A DNA stretch of 64,000 nt from Panicum virgatum (lineage: Eukaryota; Streptophyta; Magnoliopsida; Poales; Poaceae). The stretch spans positions 27,167,120-27,231,119 of the forward strand of contig NC_053145.1 in the NCBI RefSeq assembly GCF_016808335.1. The letters are read 5' to 3'. The notes below the pieces were generated by a model that did not search any database, had not been told where the DNA came from, and saw nothing but the letters and a program-made list of their open reading frames with translations. This document shows positions 12,201-23,808 of the stretch, piece after piece (the stretch's first letter is position 1; every line of letters begins with the position of its first letter). The position numbers and the translations under genes are program-made.

Positions 12201-13240
12201 TTGGATTGCCTCGTACTCAGAAAGGGTACAACTCCATATGGGTAGTAGTGGATCGTCTGACGAAGGTTGCTCACTTCATTCCAGTGAACACTACTTACTC
12301 CGGTGCTAGACTTGCAGAGTTGTACATCTCTCGGATTGTCTGCTTGCATGGTGTGCCCAAGAAGATCATATCTGACAGAGGGTCTCAGTTTACTTCTCGG
12401 TTCTGGGAGCAGCTCCATGATTCGTTGGATACGAAGCTGCGTTTCAGTACGGCCTATCACCCTCAGACAGATGGGCAGACAGAGAGAAACAACCAAGTGT
12501 TGGAGGATATGCTGAGAGCTTGTGCTATTCAGTACGGTACTAGTTGGGATAAGTGCCTGTCATATGCTGAGTTCTCATACAACAACAGCTACCAGGCCAG
12601 TTTGAAGAAGTCCCCCTTCGAGGCATTGTATGGCAGAAAGTGCAGGACTCCTCTCTATTGGGATCAGATTGGCGAGAAGCAGCTCTTTGGCCCTGAGATC
12701 ATAGATGATGCAGAGCAGATGGTCCAGGTTGTGCGAGAAAATCTGAGGATTGCACAGAGCAGACAGAAGAGCTATGCAGATGGCAAACGGAGAGACCTGA
12801 CTTTCAGTGTTGGTGATTATGTGTATCTGAAGGTGTCTCCGATGAGAGGAATCCGCAGATTTAATGTCAAAGGGAAGTTAGCACCTCGTTATGTGGGGCC
12901 ATTCAAGGTGCTAGAGCGGAAAGGCGAAGTTGCTTTTCACCTGGAGTTACCTCTCAGCCTCTCAGGAGTTCATGATGTCTTCCATATATCTCAGCTGAAG
13001 AGGTGTCTGCGAGTACCCGAGGAGCAGGCACCCCTGGATGGAGTCGATGTGCAGGAAGATCTGACTTATACTGAGCATCCAGTGAAGATTTTGGAGACAT
13101 CGGAGAGGGTTACTCGGAACAAGCGCATCAGGATGTGCAGAGTTCAGTGGAGTCACCACAGTGAAGCTGAGGCTACATGGGAGCGAGAAGATGAGCTGAG
13201 GAAGACATATCCAGATCTCTTTGATAGCCAGCCCAGCTAA
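9299..13240 (+). CDS. gag-pol: X gag-pol polyprotein, exon 2 (capsid to chromodomain)
   Basis: One uninterrupted frame of 1313 codons, phase 0 after the intron. Numbering from the gag ATG: rest of capsid; CCHC zinc knuckle C-x2-C-x4-H-x4-C at about residues 332-345; aspartic protease [11 protein letters not shown] (D near 399); RT with YRELNAVT and catalytic [10 protein letters not shown] (first D near 709); RNase [11 protein letters not shown] (D near 856); integrase HHCC finger ending CDTCQ and DD35E triad (MDFIVG D about 1137, SDRGSQF D about 1198, QTERNN E about 1234); GPY/F-type module; C-terminal chromodomain ([14 protein letters not shown] ... [14 protein letters not shown], about 1432-1480). 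The chromodomain directs integration toward particular chromatin in chromoviruses. All catalytic residues are present. A PPT and LTR2 follow within 40 bp. Confidence 0.95.
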   Translation, partial: GTMSVTEYRDRFLQLARYAPADVADDRKKQEHFMEGLEDYLQYALLNLRFDDFNHLVDSALNTERKHMEMEDKKRKVVPVATGSNTRPRLQQPQQYQQPQYRPPQQYQQRPPQQYPPRQQQAGQGQRLPAPPARAAPPTPQAPRPAAPTGQQAQGLPRTCFHCGQSGHYANACPRKAQAGQQGRPAQPRAPLQGRVNHVTAESAAEAPNVVIGTFMVNSYPATVLFDTGATHSFITQSFVEHHGIHTSTLKRCLLVSSPGGQLRSHTYCPRVSVSLRGVEFCTDLMVLDTKGIDVILGMETLAKWGVRIDCAQRTVLLSASSGQEVVISAVEPSGFLHQMEARPTDGIRVVSEFPDVFPDDLPGMPPERAIEFCIDLLPGTAPIAKRPYRMAPIEHEEVKKTIDELLAKGYIRRSFSPWAFPLLLVDKKDGSKRMCVDYRELNAVTIKNKHPLPRIEDLFDLLRGARIFSKIDLRSGYFQLRIRPGDIPKTAFTCKYGLYEYTVMSFGLTNAPAFFMHLMNMVFMDYLDVFVVIFIDDILIFSKTEEEHEEHLRLVLQRLREHQLYAKFSKCEFWIDEVPFLGHVISQGGIAVDPSKVKDVLEWETPQTVKEVRSFLGLAGYYRRFIENFSKIAKPLTSLLEKNVAFIWTDERQRAFDELKKRLTTAPVLTLPDQTKRFMVYCDASKDGLGCVLMQEGRVIAYASRQLRRHELNYPTHDLELAAVVHALKIWRHYLYGQRCDIYTDHKSLKYIFTQNELNMRQRRWLELVQDYDLEIHYHPGKANVVADALSRRSYVNMAAAFQMPPELCEEFEQLSLGFLHHTSSAAFEAVPTLEAEIRQHQKDDEKLQEIRELLKKGKAPHFREDDQGTLWYKNRICVPDVKDLRKLILSEAHDTAYSIHPGSTKMYYDLKEHFWWYGMKRSVAEYVAICDTCQRVKAEHQRPAGLLQPLKIPDWKWEEITMDFIVGLPRTQKGYNSIWVVVDRLTKVAHFIPVNTTYSGARLAELYISRIVCLHGVPKKIISDRGSQFTSRFWEQLHDSLDTKLRFSTAYHPQTDGQTERNNQVLEDMLRACAIQYGTSWDKCLSYAEFSYNNSYQASLKKSPFEALYGRKCRTPLYWDQIGEKQLFGPEIIDDAEQMVQVVRENLRIAQSRQKSYADGKRRDLTFSVGDYVYLKVSPMRGIRRFNVKGKLAPRYVGPFKVLERKGEVAFHLELPLSLSGVHDVFHISQLKRCLRVPEEQAPLDGVDVQEDLTYTEHPVKILETSERVTRNKRIRMCRVQWSHHSEAEATWEREDELRKTYPDLFDSQPS

Positions 13241-13261
13241 ATCTCGAGGACGAGATTTCTT

Positions 13262-13276
13262 TAAGGTGGTAGGGTA
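13262..13276 (+). other. Polypurine tract of X
   Basis: TAAGGTGGTAGGGTA directly before LTR2 (TGTAACACCC at 13277). It primes plus-strand DNA synthesis. The Y equivalent (AAGGGGGTAGGGTC before 19944) has a longer pure purine run, so the X tract carries a T interruption. Confidence 0.75.
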
Positions 13277-16200
13277 TGTAACACCCTAATTTTAAATTCC
13301 AGCATTTAGTAATAAATTTAATTGGCTTTAATTAAATTTCTAAGGTTTATTGTGTTTAATATGGCATTTAATTCAATTTTGTTCCTTAAGTAATTAAAAT
13401 TTATCATAGGCTTAAATTTTTTTGTGTTGCATTCATGCTGGTGCATAGTTTTAATTATTTGAGTGTGGTTTGAATTCAAATTCTGATTTGAATTCAAACT
13501 TTGTTTGAAGTAGAATTAGAAAAGAGAAGTATAAAGGAAATAGGACCCAAACCCAAAACAGCCCAAAATCGCGAGATCCAGCCCAACCCGGCCGGCCCAG
13601 CTCGCTACCCCGCTCCTTTCCCCGCGGGCCCACTTCGGCCCAGCTCGCGCCGCGGCCCGAACTCCACCTCAGCCTGGCCCGCGTCCCGCTCCGGCCCAGC
13701 TCAGCAGCCAGCGCAGCCCACGCGCGCGCCCTCCTTCCTCCGTTCAACCCGCTCGGCCTGCCAGCGCGCGCCCGCTCTCCCCAGTCAGCCCGCGCCTCGC
13801 CCTCCTCACTGACGGGCCGACCCCACGCGTCGGGGTCATCTTCTTCCCCCCCCCCCCCCGCCGCGCAACTGAACGCCGAGATCCCCGCCAGGGATCTCGC
13901 CGGCCTTCCAAACTGGGCACGCACGCCTAAGATGGCCGCCGCCCTATAAGTAGCGCCCCCGCGGACCCCCCTACTCCCCACCTCGCCTCGCAATCGCCGC
14001 CAGAGCCCGAATCCCACCGCCCCTGCCTAGCTCCGCCGTAGCAGAGACACCTCGCCACCGCGGCTACGCAGCTTCGCCGCACCGGGGCCCACCGGAGCCG
14101 CGCAGAATCCTCGCCTCGACCCCAGGAGCTTCACAGAGGCCTCCTTCCTCGACTTAGAGCCCTGCACCACCGGAATCGAGCCTTGATTCCACCGCCGGTG
14201 AGTTGCTCCGCCGCCGCAATTCCACGCCTCCAGGCCCGTTCTGTGCCTCCTGACCACCGTAGCACCTCTGCAGGGACTCCACGTGACGATCCGAGGAATT
14301 CCGGAGCCCGGCGCACCCCTCCAGCACCCGCCTCCGCGAGCTCCGCCCAGCACCGCCGCCAGTCCTCGCCGCCGGCACGTCTGCGCCTCGTTTTCGACCA
14401 CCCCGCGCCTTCGGTGAGAACCCGTAGCCCGGCCCTTTCCTTTGCGCTAGCTATAGAGGCGCCTAGGCCCAATCCAAGGCCGGAACGCCGCTCGCCAGCG
14501 TGTTCCGCCACGCCAACCCGCCGCCGCTGAACCCAGCGCCGCTCAGGCACCTGCCGAGTCCAGTTTTTGGCCCAGTTGTATCACGCATGCCGCGCTCGTC
14601 CTTTTGCGCTAAACCGTGACCCAAACTGGGCTCTGTAGCGCCGGATTCGCTCACTCCGGCAACCCCTCCGCCGCGGATGCCCTGTCCGGCGAGCCGCGCC
14701 GCCGCCCCGCGCACCCAGATCCCCTGAGCCGCTCGATTAGAGCCCAACGGACGCGATTAGAACAAATCCAGCCCAGATCCGAGCCGTCAGATCCAAAACC
14801 GGCGGCCCAAATTAGAAGATACCCCTTCGCGCGTTACTTTTGCTAAAGAGCCCCCCGGGTTCTGAGTAATCAACCCGCAGTCCTGTGCCATTCAAAAGTA
14901 TTTACGGTTAGGCCCTGTTTTTAACGTTTTAGCCCTTGAGTTTTACCAGAATAGTGCCCGCCGTCCAAGCTTAGTCTTTTTGCGAGATAGACCTTGGAGT
15001 TTTAGTTTAATTACGTTTTAGCCCTCGGTTTTTGCAGAAAACCCCCTGGAATTTAGTTTTTCTCACAGAAAAGCCCCTAGAACTTGTTTTTAGCCTAGAT
15101 TATGCGTTTTAGCTCCGTTTTTAGCGTTCTTTATGTCCACGCGATTGTTGTAACGCGTAGAATAGCTTTAGAGTAGTTTAGTGTGCTATTGTTATGTATT
15201 GATGTACTGTTTCTTAGCTTTTTGTTAGTGTTTGCTTGTATGCTTATTATTGTGCATTGTTTTGGCCATGTGTTCGTGAGTAGACGTTGATCCATCTGAG
15301 GAGCCCCAGTACCAGTACCAGGAGCAGCCATCTTCGGAGCAGTTTGAGCAGCAGCCAGAGCAGTATGAGGAAGGCAAGTATAACATGAACAACCTATCAC
15401 CTTTAATTACAATTTCATACTGCATTTTAATACTGTATGCCTATAAGGACTTTCCTAGCCACTTTATATCCTTTATATATACCTTTGGGTTGCATTTTGG
15501 TTAGTTGTGCTAGGTGCCGCGCTATAACCCATTCTGGTCCTTTTTAATTAAATTGATTAATGGTTTACTTGAATTTAATTCTGAGAGTGGCCCTCTGTGT
15601 GGATGAGTGGCTCACGTCTCGTTAAAAGATGGTTTTTGTAGAAACATGGTTTAGGGGGGGCCAGCACAGTGCTTAGTGCTTGGTTGGCCACTCTCCATAA
15701 GGACCGGTTCATAGAGCGACAACCTGGGACAACAGCGCTACCACAAGGCTAGAATGGGATAGACTTGGCTTACTAATTAGGTCTTTTTGGTTTGGAGTAA
15801 CTTACCTGCGGGGCAAGAGTAGTAAGCTTCAATGGTCCCTGCTCCTCCGGCTTGGTCTGTGCTTGGATTGCGCTCCTGTGCTTGTACCCCCGGAGGTGGG
15901 CCCCATCGTCGCTGACCTATCTCTCGCGGTTACGCCTTACCAACGAGATTCTTTGTAACGGCCTCGTAGTGGGTCGCTAGTCATCTCACCTAAGGAAGTG
16001 TGATGAACAACTGGCGTAGCTCACGACTTGTGGGTAAAGATGTGCAACCTCTGCAGAGTGTAAAACTGGTATACTAGCCGTGCTCACGGTTATGAGCGGC
16101 CCAGATCCTCCTTTTGATTAGTGGAGTTATCTCCCTCCGACGAGGGAGGTGCTTCTCCGGGTTACCTTGGTGGCTTGGTTTGGTTTTCAGTAGCAACATG

Positions 16201-16731
16201 TTTAATCTTGATTAATTACTATGTATCTGGGTTAATGGTAATTCATCAACTCGTAGTAAATAGCTTTAATAAAATCTTGCCAACACTTAAAAGCTAATGC
16301 AGTTGAGTCAGCCAACCTTAGAGCCTCATAGTTTGTGTTATACTTGTTGAGTACAAGTTGTGTACTCACTCTTGCCTCTTCTCTACTTTTTCCTCTTCGA
16401 TACGCTACTGCTGCTCAGTTCCTGCCGACACGAGGGAGTTCGTCCAGCGCTACCAGGACTACGAGGACTTCTAGGTGTTCGTCTCCCAGTCGACGTCCCT
16501 GTGGCGCCCTGCTTCAGCTTCGGAGAGCTTTATTCGTACTTGTACTTCGCTTCCGCTGTATCAGACGTTTTTGTCATTAATGTAATAAATAACATTCGTA
16601 TTTCGATTTATTATGTCTTATTCGTGATATGTGCTGTGATATACTGTTCCTTCTGTTGTATATACGTGTGACTTGATCCTGGCATGTATATGATTGCTCG
16701 GTTTATGTTCTTTTATAAACCGGGTGTTACA
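13277..16731 (+). repeat. LTR2: full-length 3' LTR of X
   Basis: 3455 bp, TGTAACACCC to GGTGTTACA. It contains the complete GC-rich U3 missing from LTR1 and LTR3 (about 13590-14610), with a 14-C homopolymer at 13846-13859 and a TATA box at 13944. It is followed directly by TTACC (16732-16736), the expected right TSD of X in the protease gene of Y. The left TSD copy has been deleted. The ORFs within it (for example 16335-16671) recur in every LTR copy with the same decay and are not genes. Confidence 0.93.
13944..13953 (+). promoter_or_regulatory. TATA box of LTR2
   Basis: CTATAAGTAG in GC-rich DNA, followed by CCCCGCGGACCCCCCTACTCC. The same box, inverted, is at 27405-27414 in C1. It is absent from LTR1 and LTR3. 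Confidence 0.65.
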
Positions 16732-19700
16732 TTACCTCACCTGGGGGTCAGATTCGTACATGTTCTATATGCTCCAGAGTTAGTATTGTCATAAAGAGGG
16801 TAGAGTTCCGCACTGGCTTGATAGTTATTGACTCCTCGGGGATAGATGTGATATTGGGCATGGAAACACTTACCAGATGGGGAGTCCGTATTGATTGTGC
16901 TCAGCGGACAGTTCACTTATCGGCATCTGATGGCCAAGAGGTGACAGTCAGTGCTTCAGAGCCTTCTGGGTTTCTTCATCAGATGGAGGCTAGACCCACG
17001 GACAGTATTCGCGTGGTGTCTGAATTCCCGGATGTCTTTCCGGATGATCTGCCAGGTATGCCGCCTGAACGCGCCATTGAGTTTTGTATTGATCTCTTGC
17101 CTGGCACAGCTCCTATTGCAAAGCGGCCCTACCGTATGGCACCTATTGAGCATGAAGAAGTTAAGAAAACTATTGATGAGTTGCTAGCCAAGGGCTATAT
17201 CCGTCGCAGCTTCTCTCCTTGGGCTTTTCTATTATTGCTGGTAGATAAGAAGGATGGCTTGAAGAGGATGTGTGTGGATTATCGGGAGCTGAATGCAGTT
17301 ACTATCAAGAACAAGCATCCACTGCCCCGTATTGAGGATCTCTTCGATCTGCTTCGAGGTGCTCGTATATTCTCGAAGATTGATCTTCGTTCGGGTTATT
17401 TTCAGCTGAGGATCCGTCCTGGGGATATTCCGAAGACGGCATTCACTTGCAAGTACGGGCTATATGAGTATACAGTCATGTCCTTCGGCTTGACTAATGC
17501 CCCGGCTTACTTCATGCATCTGATGAACATGGTCTTCATGGATTATCTGGATGTCTTCATGGTGATTTTCATTGATGATATTCTGATCTTCTCCAAGACA
17601 GAAGAAGAGCATGAGGAGCATTTGAGGCTCGTGTTGCAGAGATTGAGAGAGCATCAGCTGTATGCCAAGTTCAGCAAGTGCGAGTTCTGGATTGACAAGG
17701 TTCCATTCCTCGGTCATGTTATATCTCAGGGAGGCATTGCTGTTGATCCGAGCAAGGTGAAGGATGTACTCGAGTGGGAGACACCGCAGACAGTAAAGGA
17801 AGTCAGGTCTTTCTTGGGCTTAGCTGGATATTATCGGAGGTTCATTGAGAATTTCTCCAAGATCGCGAAGCCTTTGACTTCTTTGCTGGAGAAAAATGTG
17901 GCTTTTGTGTGGACTGATGAGCGTCAGAGGGCCTTTGATGAGCTGAAGAAGAGGTTGACTACGGTGCCAGTCTTGACTCTGCCAGACCAGACGAAGAGGT
18001 TCACGGTATATTGTGATGCTTTGAAGGAAGGTCTTGGGTGTGTTCTGATGCAGGAGGGCAGAGTGATTGCTTATGCTTCACGGCAGTTACGTCGGCATGA
18101 GCTGAATTATCCCACTCATGATCTTGAGTTAGCCGCAGTTGTGCATGCTCTGAAGATTTGGAGACATTACTTGTATGGGCAGCGGTGTGATATCTACACT
18201 GATCACAAGAGCCTCAAGTATATTTTCACGCAGAATGAGCTGAACATGCGGCAGAGGAGATGGCTAGAGTTGGTCAAGGATTATGACCTGGAGATTCACT
18301 ATCATCCGGGCAAGGCCAATGTTGTAGCAGATGCTCTGAGCAGAAGAAGTTATGTCAACATGGCCGTGGCTTTCCAGATGCCTCCAGAGTTATGCGAGGA
18401 GTTCGAGCAGTTGAGTCTGGGCTTCTTGCATCATACCTCCAGTGCAGCGTTTGAGGCAGTACCGACTCTAGAGGCAGAGATCAGGCAGCATCAGAAAGAT
18501 GATGAGAAGCTGCAGGAGATCCGTGAGTTGCTTAAGAAGGGCAAGGCTCCTCATTTCAGAGAGGATGATCAGGGTACTTTGTGGTATAAGAACCGGATCT
18601 GTGTGCCAGATGTGAAGGATCTCCGGAAGTTGATTCTGAGTGAGGCCCATGATACAGCATACTCTATTCATCCGGGCAGCACGAAGATGTATTATGATCT
18701 GAAGGAATGTTTCTGGTGGTATGGGATGAAGCGTTCAGTGGCAGAGTACGTGGCCATTTGTGACACCTGTCAGCGTGTCAAGGCTGAGCATCAGAGGCCA
18801 GCAGGTTTGTTACAGCCTTTGAAGATTCCAGAGTGGAAATGGGAGGAGATCACTATGGACTTCATTGTTGGATTGCCTCGTACTCAGAAAGGGTACAACT
18901 CCATTTGGGTAGTAGTGGATCGATTGACGAAGGTTGCTCACTTCATTCCAGTGAACACTACTTACTCCGGTGCTAGACTTGCAGAGTTGTACATTTCTCG
19001 GATTGTCTGCTTGCATGGTGTGCCCAAGAAGATCATATCTGACAGAGGGTCTCAGTTTACTTCTCGGTTCTGGGAGCAGCTTCATGATTCTTTGGATACG
19101 AAGCTGCGTTTCAGTACGGCTTATCACCCTCAGACAGATGGGCAGACAGAGAGAACCAACCAAGTGTTGGAGGATATGCTGAGAGCTTGTGCCATTCAGT
19201 ACGGCACTAGTTGGGATAAATGCCTTTCATATGCTGAGTTCTCATATAACAACAGCTATCAGGCCAGTCTGAAAAAGTCCCCCTTTGAGGCATTGTATGG
19301 CAGAAAGTGCAGGACTCCTCTCTATTGGGATCAGATTGGTGAGAAGCAGCTCTTTGGCCCTGAGATCATAGATGATGCAGAGCAGATGGTTCAGGCTGTG
19401 TGAGAAAATCTGAGGATTGCACAGAGCAGACAAAAGAGCTATGCAGATGGCAAACGGAGAGACCTGACTTTCAGTATCGGTGATTATGTATACCTGAAGG
19501 TGTCTCCGATGAGAGGAATCCGCAGATTTAATGTCAAAGGGAAATTAGCACCTCGTTATGTGGGGCCATTCAAGGTGCTAGAGCGGAAAGGCGAAGTTGC
19601 TTATCGCCTGGAGTTACCTCTCAGCCTCTCAGGAGTTCATGATGTCTTCCATATATCTCAGCTGAAGAGGTGTTTGCGAGTACCCGAGGAGCAGGCACCA

Positions 19701-19907
19701 CTGGATGGAGTAGATGTCCAGGAAGATCTGACTTATACTGAGCATCCGGTGAAGATTCTGGAGACATCAGAGAGGGTTACTCGGAACAAGCGCATCAAGA
19801 TGTGCAGAGTACAGTGGAGTCATCACAGTGAAGCTGAGGCTACATGGGAGCGAGAAGATGAGTTGAGGAAGACCTATCCAGATCTCTTTGCTAGCCAGCC
19901 CAGCTAA
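16732..19907 (+). pseudogene. pol: Y pol remnant (mid-protease to chromodomain)
   Basis: Begins in mid-protease ([11 protein letters not shown]) exactly at the LTR2 end, so the leader, gag and first part of protease of Y are missing. Everything from the protease [16 protein letters not shown] onward is colinear with X: RT with [10 protein letters not shown], RNase H ([10 protein letters not shown], where X has [10 protein letters not shown]), integrase and chromodomain. A TGA at 19401-19403 ends the frame inside the integrase C-terminal region. X has CGA at the homologous codon, so this is a CpG transition. The same frame then continues to the stop at 19905-19907. PPT and LTR3 follow. Y is inactive twice over, by truncation and by nonsense. 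Confidence 0.93.
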
Positions 19908-19943
19908 ATCTCGGGGATGAGATTTCTTTAAGGGGGTAGGGTC

Positions 19944-22407
19944 TGTAACACCCTAATTTAAATTTCAGCATTTATTAATAAATTTAAATGGCTTTATTCT
20001 ATTTCTAAGGTTTATTGTGTTTAGTATAGCATTTAATTCAATTTTGTTCCTTAATGATTAAAATTTATCATAGGTTTAATTTTTGTGTTGCATTCATGCT
20101 GGTGCATGTTTTTTATTTGAGTGTAGTTTGAATTCAAATTTATATTTGAATTCAAACTTTGTTTGAATTAGGAATAGAAAAGAGAACTAGAAATAGAAAT
20201 AGAAAGAAACCCAAACCCTGTCAGCCCAGCAACACCCAAAGTCAACCCAGCCCAAACCCAACTTCCCAGCCCAGCCCGCTCTTTCCCCACGGCCATACCG
20301 GGGCCCAAACCGAGTCCGGCAGCCCCAGTTTTCCCTACTCCGGCGACCCCTCCGCCGCGGAGCAGAGCTCCGGCGATGGCGCCGCCGCGCCCCCACGCGC
20401 CCGATCTGCCCAGATCCGTCCGATCCGAGATGGACGCCTGTGATTAGAACCCAAACCGATCAGATCTGGACCACCAGATCGAGATCCAACGGCCGTAATC
20501 CAAAGATACCGGTTCGCCTGGCGTTTTTGTTAAAGACCCCCCCAGTTTTCCTAGAATCAACCCGCAGTCCACCTCTTTTGAAAAATAATCGCAGATAGGC
20601 CCAAAACTTTGCAAGAACCTCCCTGAGCTTCCTAGAATTTGAACCCGCCGTCCAGCCCCTGTCTTTTTGCGAGTTAGACCCTGGAATTAATGTTTATTTA
20701 CGTTTTAGTCCTCGGTTTTAGCAGAAAAGCCCCTGGAACCCTGTTTTTATTACAAATAAGCCCCTGAACCTTGTTTTTGGCCTAGATTATGCGTTTTAGC
20801 TCCGTTTTAAGCGTTCTTTATGTCCACGCGATCGTTGTAACGTGTAGAATAGTTTTAGACTAGTTTATTGTGCTGTTTTTATGTATTGATGTACTGTTTC
20901 TTAGTTTTTGTTAGTGTTTGCTTGTATGCTTATTATTGTGCATTGTTTTGGCCTTGTGTTCGTGAGTAGACATTGATCCATCTGAGGAGCCCCAGTACCA
21001 GTACCAGGAGTAGCCGTCTTCCGAGTACCTTGAGCAGCAGCAGGAGCAGTACGAGGAAGGCAAGTATAACATGAACAACCTATCACTTTTAAATACAATT
21101 TCATACTGCATTTTAATATTGTATGCCTATAAGGATTTCCTAGCCACTTTATATCCTTTATATATACCTTTGGGTTGCATTTTGGTTAGTTGTGCTAGGT
21201 TGCTGCGCTATAACACACTCTGGTCCTTTTAATTAATTTGATTAATGTTTCACTTAAATTTAATTCGGAGAGTGGCCCTCTGTGCTTCGTGCTTGGGTGG
21301 CTCACGTCTCGTTAAAATATGGTTTTTGTAGAAACATGGTTTAGGGGGCCAGCACGGTGCTTAGTGCTTGGTTGGCCACTCTCCATAAGGACCGGTTCAT
21401 AGAGCGATAACCTGGGACAACAGCGCTACCACAAGGCTAGAATGGGATAGACTTGGCATAATAATTAGATCTTTTTAGTTTGGAGTAACTTACCTGCGGG
21501 GCAGGGCAGTAAGCTTCTATGGCCCTCGTGCTGAGTGGCCTCGTCTGTGCTTCGTGTCTTGACGCCCACTAGACCTGCTCCATAGTTGCTGATCCACCCT
21601 CGCGGTTACTCCCTACCAACGAGATTCTTTGTAAAGGCCTCATAGTGAGTCGCTAGTCATCTCACCTAAGGAAGTGTGATGAACAACTGACGTAGCTCAC
21701 GACTTGTGGGTAAAGATGTGCAACCTCTGCAGAGTGTAAAACTGATATACTAGCCGTGCTCACGGTTATGAGCAGCCCAGATCCTCCTTTTGATTAGTGG
21801 AGTTATCTCCTTCCGACGAGGGAGGTGCTTCTCGGGGTTACCTTGGTATGGTTTTGGTATGGTTCTCAGTAGTTACATAATTAATTCTGATTAATTACTA
21901 TGTAACTGGGTTAATGGTAATTCATCAACTCGTAGTAAATAGCTTTAATAAAATTTTGCCAAGATTAAAAGCTAATGCAGCTGAGTCAGCCAACCTTAGA
22001 GCCTCATAGTTTGTGTTATACTTGTTGAGTACAAGTTGTGTACTCACTCTTGCCTCTTCTCTACTTTTTCCTCTTGGCTACGCTACTGCTGCTCAGTTCC
22101 TGCCGACACGAGGGAGTTCGCTTAGCGCTACTAGGACTACGAGGACTTCTTGGTGTTCGTCTCCCAGTCGACCTCCCTGTGGTGCCCTGCTTCAGCTTCG
22201 GAGAGCTTTATCGTATTTGTACTTCGCTTCCGCTGTATCAGACATTTTGTCATTATTGTAATAAAGAACATTCGTATTCGCTTTATTATATCTTTTTACG
22301 TGATATGTGCTATGATATACTGTTCATTCTGTTGTATATACGTGTGACTTGATCCTGGCACGTATATGATTGCTCGGTTTATGTTCTTTTATAAACCGGG
22401 TGTTACA
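19944..22407 (+). repeat. LTR3: 3' LTR of Y (short U3)
   Basis: 2464 bp, TGTAACACCC to GTGTTACA, preceded by the Y polypurine tract. It has the same roughly 1-kb U3 deletion as the 5' part of LTR1, showing that this was the U3 state of Y when it inserted. Its 3' half differs from LTR1 and LTR2 by block substitutions, for example around 21500-21620. The right TSD CTAGG follows at 22408-22412. Confidence 0.93.
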
Positions 22408-22412
22408 CTAGG
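22408..22412. repeat. Target site duplication CTAGG, right copy
   Basis: Matches 5625-5629. C1 LTR text resumes at 22413 with AAAGTCCTTATAGGCATAC. Confidence 0.95.
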
Positions 22413-23808
22413 AAAGTCCTTATAGGCATACAGTATTATAATGCAGTATGAAAATGTATTTAAAAGTGATAGGTGTTGTTCATGTTATACTTGCTTTCCT
22501 CAAAGTGTTCCTGCTGCTCAAAGTGCTCAGAAGGTGGTGGCTGCTCCGGGTACTGGTACTGGGGCTCCTCCGGTAGCTCAACATCTACTCACGAACACAT
22601 GGCCAGAAACAAGGCAACAATATAAACATACATGCAAACAAGAGCAAACACTAAGAAACAGTACAACAATACATGAAAACAACAAACAAAATTAAGCTAG
22701 AACTATTCTACGTGTTACAACGATTGCATGGACATAAAGAACACCTAAAACGGAGCTAGAACGCTAAAACTAGGCTTAAAACAAGATCTAGGGGCTTTTC
22801 TGCAAGAAAAACTAAGTTTCCAGGGGTTTCTTGCAAAAACCAGGGACCTATACATAATTAAACTATAGATCTAGGGGTCAGCGTGTAAAAATGCAGGGGT
22901 TGGATGGCGGGTTCAAAACTCGGAAAACTCAAGGGCTTAAGTGAATAAAACAGGGCCTGGATTGAATTAGTTTTGAACTAACTGGACCGCGGGTTGAAAA
23001 CAAGAAAGCTGATTGGCTCTTTAACAAAAACGCCAGACCGAAGGGGTATCTTCGGATCAAGGCCATTGGATCACGATCTGGTGGCTCAGATATGATGAAT
23101 CCTAGATCTAATCGTGGGCGTCCAACACAGATCGTGCGGTTCAGGTGGAACGGGGTCGACGGCGGCGGCGCGGGTCGCCGGAGCACGGCTCTGCCACGGT
23201 GCATCACCGGCATTCACCGAATTTGGTGCTTCGGTGATCAAACCGAGGGGCGGCTTGGCCGAGGAGCATGTGCGCGGCATGGGTAATCTACCCAGTGCAT
23301 CTGCGTGGGGTTATAGTGGGCAGAACGGAGCGCGCGGCGGTGGAGGCGGCGCTGCGGTGGCGAACACGCCGGCGTGCGCGTTCGGGCACTTAAAGGGCGC
23401 TACGGCCTACGAGAACTTGTGCAAAAGGGAGAGGAGGTCTGGGTGTAGCTCACCGAGGCTCGAATCGAGCAGGAAGGCCGTGTAGGGAGGTTGACATCGA
23501 TGGCGAGTGGCGGCGGACGGCGCTGCGTGCGGGGGCCAGGTGACTGCGGGCTTCTCCGGGCTCCTGGTCTCCACGGGTCGGCGCGTGGTGGCGCTGTGAA
23601 GGTGGTCCAGGGGTCAGTGAAGCACAGGAGTCGCCGGCGGCGAGAAATTCCCGAACCCAATATCACCTGTGACGGCGGGGTCCGGGAGAATTCCGGCGCG
23701 GGCGTGGCTGGACTCAGGGAACACACGCTCGGTGAGACTCCGGGCGTCAAGGCGGTGCTGCTGCGCGGCTTGGCCGGGGCTCCGGTGCGGCGGAGCGGCA
23801 TGGCCGCG
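22413..23808 (-). repeat. C1 3' LTR, segment 2 of 3
   Basis: Continuation of the minus-strand LTR after the composite. It covers the U5/R-like AT-rich block and enters the GC-rich U3, ending at CCGCG (23804-23808) where the solo LTR inserted. ORFs on both strands here are by-products of high GC content and have no homologous frame in the other LTR copies. Confidence 0.88.

Larger units (their letters stand above)
5630..22407 (+). mobile_element. Composite chromovirus X inside Y (LTR-X-LTR-partial Y-LTR)
   Basis: Three direct LTRs (5630-8101, 13277-16731, 19944-22407) enclose a nearly complete internal region X (8102-13276) and a 5'-truncated one Y (16732-19943). The 5-bp TSD CTAGG flanks only the outer pair. 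LTR1 is a mosaic: its 5' two-fifths match LTR3, including a shared short U3, and its 3' part matches LTR2, with the switch between 6642 and 6657. Y internal sequence begins in mid-protease exactly at the end of LTR2. The simplest reading is that X inserted in the protease gene of Y. The 5' LTR of Y and the 5' LTR of X then recombined, deleting the 5' half of Y. The family is a Ty3/gypsy chromovirus of the Tekay/Del type (C-terminal chromodomain, initiator-Met PBS). Confidence 0.92.

Noticed and set aside
13277..16731. LTR2 as part of a simple tandem array made by unequal crossing-over of one element
   Set aside because: Y lacks its 5' half and begins in mid-protease, and LTR2 differs from LTR3 in U3. 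A tandem array would repeat a full internal region.
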